A stretch of 20,326 bases of DNA. Source: UBA7239 sp035456205 (lineage in GTDB: Bacteria; Pseudomonadota; Gammaproteobacteria; Pseudomonadales; UBA7239). The notes under the pieces are model-generated. The model was not told the DNA's origin, did no database searches, and saw nothing but the letters and a program-made list of their open reading frames with translations. The stretch is from contig DATIDQ010000013.1 of NCBI GenBank assembly GCA_035456205.1, positions 1 to 20,326 of the forward strand. The letters are read 5' to 3'. The position numbers and the translations under genes are program-made. This document shows, one piece after another, positions 15,630-20,326 of the stretch; within the stretch, counting starts at the first letter, position 1; the number at the start of each line of letters is the position of its first letter.

Positions 15630-18503
15630 ATGGATCGTAAATTTGTCATCGCACTCTCTTCACTGGCAGGCAGCATTATGCTGTCGGATGCTCATGCCAT
15701 CGGGTTGGGGGAAATCAGGCTTCGCAGCGCACTGAATGAACCGCTGCGAGCTGATATCAAGCTGGTGCAAGTTAATGACTTGTCCGAGAACGAAATTATT
15801 GTAGGTCTTGCTCCCAAGCAGGACTTTGACAAAGCGCATGTCGACAGGGATTTCCTGCTGAATAGTCTGCGTTTTCGTCTGGATCTCGACGATCCCAAGA
15901 ATCCCAAAGTAGTAGTCACTACACAGCAACCTTTGCGCGAGCCCTTCCTTAACTTTCTGGTTGAAGTGCAATGGCCGAGTGGACGTTTGCTACGTGAATA
16001 TACATTGTTGATGGATCTGCCTGCCTTTACTAATACCAAAGGTGTTGCTGATGTCAAAGAAACCAGGGTGCCTAGTGGTCGTGCCTTGCCTGCTGATGAG
16101 GGTGTATCCGAAGTAGAACCCAAACCGAAGCCGGTAAAAGCACCGGCGCCACGTGTTGCTACCCCTAAAGCCCAGCCTGCCCCTGCACATCAACCGGCTT
16201 CCGATGCTGCTGAGAGCGGTCATAAAGCTACTGCTCCCGCACCTGAGAAAGAAACTGCGGCTTCAATTACCGGAGACACCTACGGTCCAACCGGCAGTAA
16301 TGACACCATGTGGCGAATTGCCCAAGGCGTGCAAGGTGCTGGTAGTGTCCAGCAAAAAATTCTGGCTATTCAACGCCTGAATCCAGGCGCGTTCAGTAAC
16401 GGCAATGTGAACCTTCTGAAAAAAGGCAAAGTACTGAAGCTGCCTAGCCAGGAAGAAATTGCCAGCATCGGGCGCGCAGATGCTATTGCCAAATTTAATG
16501 AGCAAAATGATGCTTGGAAATCGGGTCGCAAGCTGACTCAAGCTGTTGGTGCCCCGTTGGATGCCACAGGACGTGCTCAAGCTCAAGCGCCAGCAGCGCA
16601 AACCGATGGACAGTTGAAGCTGGCTACACCTGCTGCCGGTGTCAGTTCAGATCAGGCTGCTCAAGGATCAGGACAACAGGGTGCTGAAATTGCTGCGTTG
16701 CAGAATGATTTGTCTGTTGGCATGGAAGAATTGAACCGTGCGCAGCGTGAGCATCAGGAAATAGCATCCAGAGCCAAGGATCTTGATGCACAAAAAGAAA
16801 ATGCAGAGCGTTTACTGCAGCTGCAAAGCAATGAAATGGCTGCTATGCAGGCGAAGCTTGCGGCGGAACAGCAAACCAAAGCCGCTGCCGATGCCGCAGC
16901 TGCGCAGGCGGCAGCTGATGCCCAGTCCAAAGCTGCCGCAGATGCCGCAGATGCTGCAGCACAAGCAGCTACAGAACAGCAAGCCAAAGCAGCAGCCGAC
17001 GCTGCAGCTGCACAGGCAGCTGCGGATGCTCAGGCTAAAGCGGTTGCGGATGCAGCAACCCAGGCAGCTGCTCCTGCTACACAGCCAGCTGCGCCTGAAA
17101 CAGTTACTACTACACCAGCACCAGAAGTTGCTCCTCCTGAAGCGGTAGCACCTATACCTGCTGCCGAGACGCCGCCGACAGAAGTAGCGGCACCTGCTGC
17201 TCCTGCTGTTGAAACCCCGGCACCTGAGGCCGCTGTTGAAAAAACTCCAGCACCTGCAGCCGCTGTTGAAACTCCAGCGCCAGTCGTCAAAAAACCGGCT
17301 CCAAAGCCTGAAACGCAAACATCCGAGCCATCCATTGTTGACTCTTTAACCAGTAATCCTGTTATTGGCGGCATTATTGCGGTTGTCGTCATTATTCTCG
17401 GACTTGTGGGCATTCGCAGAAAAGCAAATCGCTCTGCTGTAAAAGTTGAAGAGGAGCAGGATGATTCAATGGTAGTGGAGTACACAGCTCCACAGTATGA
17501 CGAGGAGACGGAGTCTTATTCAGAAAATGCAGCTGAAGATAACGCGCAGCTCGATACAAGTTGGGAAGCGGATGCTGCTGTAGTGGAAAGCGCTACTGAA
17601 GCTGAACAACAAGCAGGATCAACTCAACCTGAAACCAATGATGTTTTAGGCGAAGCAGATATCTATATCTCCTTTGGTAACTTTGAGAAGGGTGAGTCCC
17701 TGCTGAAGTCTGCCATCAAGTCAGAGCCTGCGCGCAGCGATTACCGCTTGAAATTGCTGGAGTTGCACAAAGAATCAGGCAATTTGTCAGCTTTTGATGA
17801 GGCGTATAAAGAGCTTATTGAACTGGATGACGATGTTGCCATCGCAAAGGCCGGTGAATTGCGTGGCGGTATTTCAGGAGCAGCCAATACACCGTTTGCT
17901 TTTGGTGTGTCTTCGGCAGCTGCCGCTGCCGGTATCAGTGATGAAGAAGATTTTGAGCTCGATCTCGATATGGATTTTGATACGCCAGCCGAGGCTCAGG
18001 AAGAAGTCAAACCTGAAGTAGCCGCTGAACCTGTTGACGAAGCGCCTGAGTTTTTTGATGTTGACTTTGATCTTGATGCAGAGCCGGCATTTGAAGCTAA
18101 CCAGACATCAATCCGCGAAGCGATTGTTGTTGATACTGATGAAGGTGCGGCTGCAGAGGAAGAGTTCAGTCTTGATTTTGATCTGGATCTTGAATCTCCT
18201 GCGGCGGAGGTTGCAGCAGAACCCGAGGTGGTTCAGGCGACAGAACCTGTTGCTAGTGCGCCAGAATATTCCGAGCAAGAAAGTGCCGTGTTGGGTGCTG
18301 TAACAGCAGATGCTGGCGATCTTGACGAAGAGCTGGGTTTCCTGTCGGATGCAGACGAAGCGGCTACTAAACTGGATCTTGCGCGCGCTTACATCGATAT
18401 GGGTGACAAGGATGGCGCACGCGACATCCTTGCAGAAGTATTGGAAGAAGGGCGCTCCGAGCAGAAACGTGAGGCGCAAACCTTGCTTGACAGTATTGGT
18501 TGA
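15630..18503 (+). CDS. fimV: FimV-family inner-membrane hub protein (type IV pili / polarity)
   Basis: This 957-residue protein organises type IV pilus assembly and cell poles; in Pseudomonas it binds peptidoglycan and supports twitching and cAMP signalling. The signal peptide (1-23) ends AHA. A conserved FimV N-terminal domain follows (24-135, GLGEIRLRSALNEPLRADI). A LysM-like peptidoglycan-binding unit with NDTMWRIAQGV lies at about 215-272, and a coiled coil at about 351-412. Ala-rich repeats span about 413-484 and a Pro/Ala linker about 485-570. The single membrane helix is at 578-596 (GGIIAVVVIILGLVGI) and a TPR-like helical segment at about 671-735. An acidic cytoplasmic stretch contains three related motifs. 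The conserved C-terminal FimV segment is at about 902-957 (LDLARAYIDMGDKDGARDIL). All expected parts are present. AAAGGGCAGG precedes the ATG. The gene lies between asd and truA, as in Pseudomonas. Confidence 0.95.
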   Translation: MDRKFVIALSSLAGSIMLSDAHAIGLGEIRLRSALNEPLRADIKLVQVNDLSENEIIVGLAPKQDFDKAHVDRDFLLNSLRFRLDLDDPKNPKVVVTTQQPLREPFLNFLVEVQWPSGRLLREYTLLMDLPAFTNTKGVADVKETRVPSGRALPADEGVSEVEPKPKPVKAPAPRVATPKAQPAPAHQPASDAAESGHKATAPAPEKETAASITGDTYGPTGSNDTMWRIAQGVQGAGSVQQKILAIQRLNPGAFSNGNVNLLKKGKVLKLPSQEEIASIGRADAIAKFNEQNDAWKSGRKLTQAVGAPLDATGRAQAQAPAAQTDGQLKLATPAAGVSSDQAAQGSGQQGAEIAALQNDLSVGMEELNRAQREHQEIASRAKDLDAQKENAERLLQLQSNEMAAMQAKLAAEQQTKAAADAAAAQAAADAQSKAAADAADAAAQAATEQQAKAAADAAAAQAAADAQAKAVADAATQAAAPATQPAAPETVTTTPAPEVAPPEAVAPIPAAETPPTEVAAPAAPAVETPAPEAAVEKTPAPAAAVETPAPVVKKPAPKPETQTSEPSIVDSLTSNPVIGGIIAVVVIILGLVGIRRKANRSAVKVEEEQDDSMVVEYTAPQYDEETESYSENAAEDNAQLDTSWEADAAVVESATEAEQQAGSTQPETNDVLGEADIYISFGNFEKGESLLKSAIKSEPARSDYRLKLLELHKESGNLSAFDEAYKELIELDDDVAIAKAGELRGGISGAANTPFAFGVSSAAAAAGISDEEDFELDLDMDFDTPAEAQEEVKPEVAAEPVDEAPEFFDVDFDLDAEPAFEANQTSIREAIVVDTDEGAAAEEEFSLDFDLDLESPAAEVAAEPEVVQATEPVASAPEYSEQESAVLGAVTADAGDLDEELGFLSDADEAATKLDLARAYIDMGDKDGARDILAEVLEEGRSEQKREAQTLLDSIG
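16866..17081 (+). repeat. Tandem duplication of a 36-codon Ala-rich unit in fimV
   Basis: Two 108-base units, 16866-16973 and 16974-17081, both encode a block starting EQQ(T/A)KAAADAAAAQAAADAQ. Their protein sequences agree closely over the first 30 residues, while many third codon positions differ. The duplication is therefore old and kept at protein level. It extends the periplasmic helical rod after the coiled coil. Confidence 0.85.
17205..17288 (+). repeat. Three short AVE(K)TPAP repeats in the fimV linker
   Basis: Units AVETPAPEA (17205-17231), AVEKTPAPAA (17232-17261) and AVETPAPVV (17262-17288) follow one another directly. They form a Pro/Ala linker likely to be extended in the periplasm before the membrane helix. 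Confidence 0.75.
17943..18194 (+). repeat. Three acidic-aromatic motifs in the fimV cytoplasmic region
   Basis: EEDFELDLDMDFD begins at residue 772, EFFDVDFDLD at 807 and EEEFSLDFDLDLE at 843. The spacing is 35-36 residues. Each pairs Phe/Leu with alternating Asp, a form suited to short linear binding motifs. Stretches between them are low in order and rich in Glu, Ala and Pro. Confidence 0.75.
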
Positions 18504-18512
18504 GATGGATTT

Positions 18513-19367
18513 TTGACAGAGTACAAACGCAATGCCGAAATAATGCCCGGAGGGACTATCCCTCCGGGCATTTCTCGTTTTGCGCTGGCTGTTGAGTATT
18601 GTGGCGAGCAATATCATGGCTGGCAAAGACTAACCGGCAGTAAAAATTTACCCAGTATTCAGGCCGCACTCGAACAAGCATTAAGTCGTGTAGCGGATGA
18701 ATCCATTAAAGTGGTATGCGCAGGCCGAACAGACGCCGGCGTGCACGCCACCAACCAGATAGTGCATTTTGATACTGCTGCCAACCGCCAACCGAAAGCC
18801 TGGATGATGGGTGGCAATACGCATCTGCCAGCGGATATTCGTATCAAGTGGGCGCAGCGGGTTGATCAGCATTTCCATGCGCGATTTTCGGCGCGTGCGC
18901 GAACCTATCGCTATCTGGTTGCGAATACATCTGCGCCCCCCGCTATCGCTAGCAAGCAATGTTTATGGGTGCGTAAACCACTTGATGTAGTAGCTATGCA
19001 AGCCGCCGCAAACTATTGTCTGGGCGAACATAATTTTAATTCGGTGCGCAGTTCAATTTGTCAGGCTAAAAATCCGGTACGCACGTTGCATCGTTTCACA
19101 ATCACACCAGTTAATAATTGGTTGGTGGTTGAAATATGTGGCAATGCTTTTTTGCATCATATGGTGCGGAATCTGATGGGATTATTGTTGCCCGTGGGAA
19201 TGGGCGAACAAAAACCTGAATGGGTGCGCGATGTATTGGCTTCGTGTGATCGCAAGCAGGCCGGCAAAACCGAAGCTGCCAGCGCATTGTATCTGGTAAA
19301 AGTGGATTACGATAAAGATTATGGATTCCCCCAGGTGGCCAAAGGGCCATTTATGTTGCCGGATTGA
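18513..19367 (+). CDS. truA: tRNA pseudouridine synthase A
   Basis: TruA makes pseudouridine at positions 38-40 of the anticodon arm of many tRNAs. The 284 residues (TTG start at 18513; E. coli TruA has 270) contain FALAVEYCGEQYHGWQ (23-38) and the catalytic motif AGRTDAGVHA with Asp74. They also contain FHARFSARARTYRY (121-134) and NAFLHHMVRNLMG (211-223). The start is uncertain. The first in-frame ATG, at 18543, has no ribosome site and sits at the foot of a perfect 13-bp hairpin, which would hide it. The TTG at 18513 has GAGATGGA upstream and lies 9 bases after the fimV stop, so it is chosen here. A start at 18543 would give 274 residues. The Pseudomonas order fimV-truA is kept. Confidence 0.93.
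   Translation: MTEYKRNAEIMPGGTIPPGISRFALAVEYCGEQYHGWQRLTGSKNLPSIQAALEQALSRVADESIKVVCAGRTDAGVHATNQIVHFDTAANRQPKAWMMGGNTHLPADIRIKWAQRVDQHFHARFSARARTYRYLVANTSAPPAIASKQCLWVRKPLDVVAMQAAANYCLGEHNFNSVRSSICQAKNPVRTLHRFTITPVNNWLVVEICGNAFLHHMVRNLMGLLLPVGMGEQKPEWVRDVLASCDRKQAGKTEAASALYLVKVDYDKDYGFPQVAKGPFMLPD
18543..18581 (+). terminator. Perfect 13-bp terminator-like hairpin inside the 5' end of truA
   Basis: ATGCCCGGAGGGA (18543-18555) is the exact reverse complement of TCCCTCCGGGCAT (18559-18571), with the 3-base loop CTA. Eight of the 13 stem pairs lie in a GC-only or GC-rich block, and a T-rich tail TTCTCGTTTT follows. It lies 39 bases after the fimV stop, where a terminator for fimV would be expected, but also within the truA reading frame. 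Confidence 0.6.
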
Positions 19368-19378
19368 TCAGTATTATT

Positions 19379-20326
19379 ATGAGCGATGCCAGTAATACAG
19401 TTCCTTGTAAATTTGCACGATCACTATTGCGATTTCTGGAATCGCAGGGTTGTGATATGCCCGCGATTCGTGAAGCTGTCGAGTTGCCTTTTAATCCGCT
19501 GGATAAAAAGTATAGCGGCGAAGAACCGATTCCTGCCATGTGCTACAGCCGTTTGTATCAATGGGCGATGTGGATGGTGCAGGATGAATCGTTTGGCTTG
19601 CATGCACAGGGTGTCAGGCCTTTAGGCACATTTCGCATGATGAGTTACACGCTCATCAACTGTAAAAATCTTGAACATGCCATCAATCGCGCGGCGGATT
19701 TTAATGAAATCCTGAAGTTCAGTCGTAATCCTGGCCAGGATACGCGTCGTCGTCCCAGTAGCCACCCTCAGGGTTGGCCGCTGCGTCGTGAAGCCGGTGA
19801 TGAAGGCGAATCCGTTGCGGTATATTTTTACGATACTGATTTTTATAGCGTTGAGCAGATGGGTGAAGAGGCGTTGTTAGGTATAGCTAGTGGTCTTTCT
19901 ATCTGGCATCGATTTTGTAGTTGGTTGATTGATAGGACTATTGAGTTGGATGAAGTCATGTTTATCGGGAATCCGCCGGATAATATTGAGAAATATCAGC
20001 ATTTTTTTAATTGTGTGCTGAAATTTAATCAGCCAGAAAATGGTTTCAAGTTCAGTGGTGAATATCTGGATTTTCCTATCTTGCAAACGGAGGATTCGCT
20101 GCGTGAATTCCTGCGGAACGCCCCGTTTCAACTGATCAAAATGCCCAATCATGGTGAATCTATTGCGTCACAAATTCGCTCTTTGATTAGTCATGACGTC
20201 AGCAAGAAATTTCCCAGTTTTGAGCAAATCACCGAACGCTTGAATCTTTCTGCTACTACGTTGCGGCGGCGGCTGCGGCGTGAAAATATCAGTTATCAGG
20301 ATATCAAGGACAATTGTCGACGCGAT
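19379..20326 (+). CDS. AraC-family transcriptional regulator, 3' end outside the window
   Basis: The 316 visible residues start at ATG 19379, 11 bases after the truA stop; no strong ribosome site is seen. The N-terminal 230 or so residues resemble the arabinose-binding-like domain of the OruR/ArgR-type AraC group: CKFARSLLRFLESQGCD, then RLYQWAMWMVQDESFGLHA, and RPLGTFRMMSYTLINCKNLE. The first helix-turn-helix of the AraC DNA-binding domain starts near residue 278: FPSFEQITERLNLSATTLRRRLRREN, then SYQDIKDNCRRD. The second helix-turn-helix lies beyond the window. The ligand and targets are unknown. In Pseudomonas, trpF follows truA; here this regulator takes that position. Confidence 0.88.
   Translation, partial: MSDASNTVPCKFARSLLRFLESQGCDMPAIREAVELPFNPLDKKYSGEEPIPAMCYSRLYQWAMWMVQDESFGLHAQGVRPLGTFRMMSYTLINCKNLEHAINRAADFNEILKFSRNPGQDTRRRPSSHPQGWPLRREAGDEGESVAVYFYDTDFYSVEQMGEEALLGIASGLSIWHRFCSWLIDRTIELDEVMFIGNPPDNIEKYQHFFNCVLKFNQPENGFKFSGEYLDFPILQTEDSLREFLRNAPFQLIKMPNHGESIASQIRSLISHDVSKKFPSFEQITERLNLSATTLRRRLRRENISYQDIKDNCRRD

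Noticed and set aside
18532..18543. Mini-frame ATG CCG AAA TAA overlapping the ATG at 18543 of truA
   Set aside because: A three-codon frame with no ribosome site; the overlap with the next ATG is probably chance.

Overview
The window is a compact chromosomal segment of a gammaproteobacterium. The gene order leuC-leuD-leuB-asd-fimV-truA is the one known from Pseudomonas and its relatives, and the protein sequences suggest a Cellvibrio-like (Cellvibrionaceae) host. This placement is inferred from gene content and sequence feel, not from a search. No insertion sequence, prophage or CRISPR array is visible. Most of the content is housekeeping, with some accessory functions around the tRNA genes.

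Layout. Positions 1-1083 (minus) hold the sensor half of a membrane receptor with a double-CACHE-like periplasmic domain, cut by the window edge. Upstream of it, also on the minus strand, 1135-2814 encodes a GT-C type membrane glycosyltransferase resembling arabinofuranosyltransferases and pilin glycosyltransferases. A plus-strand tRNA-Asn and tRNA-Met (elongator) pair follows at 2878-3094. uvrB comes next, with a LexA-type operator inside its promoter. Three closely packed genes follow: a membrane-anchored SGNH hydrolase, an RND periplasmic adaptor and an RND inner-membrane pump. The last three are spaced for translational coupling, and no terminator is visible between uvrB and the pump.

From 11030 to 15386 lies a leucine/aspartate-family block. 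leuC and leuD (isopropylmalate isomerase) overlap by 4 bases, leuB (isopropylmalate dehydrogenase) starts 11 bases later, and asd (aspartate-semialdehyde dehydrogenase) follows after 42 bases. A 243-base gap with a hairpin and a structured leader precedes fimV, which encodes a large inner-membrane and peptidoglycan-binding organiser of type IV pili and polarity. truA (tRNA pseudouridine synthase) follows fimV closely. A perfect 13-bp terminator-like hairpin lies at the very start of the truA reading frame. The window ends inside an AraC-family regulator, placed where Pseudomonas has trpF.

The points most worth a second look are the following. The LexA box and promoter at uvrB imply that the longest uvrB reading frame is annotated too long. 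The SGNH hydrolase is coupled to an RND pump, possibly under SOS control. The hairpin sits inside the 5' end of truA. fimV carries regular 36-residue and acidic repeats. A pilin-glycosyltransferase-like gene lies next to a tRNA cluster.
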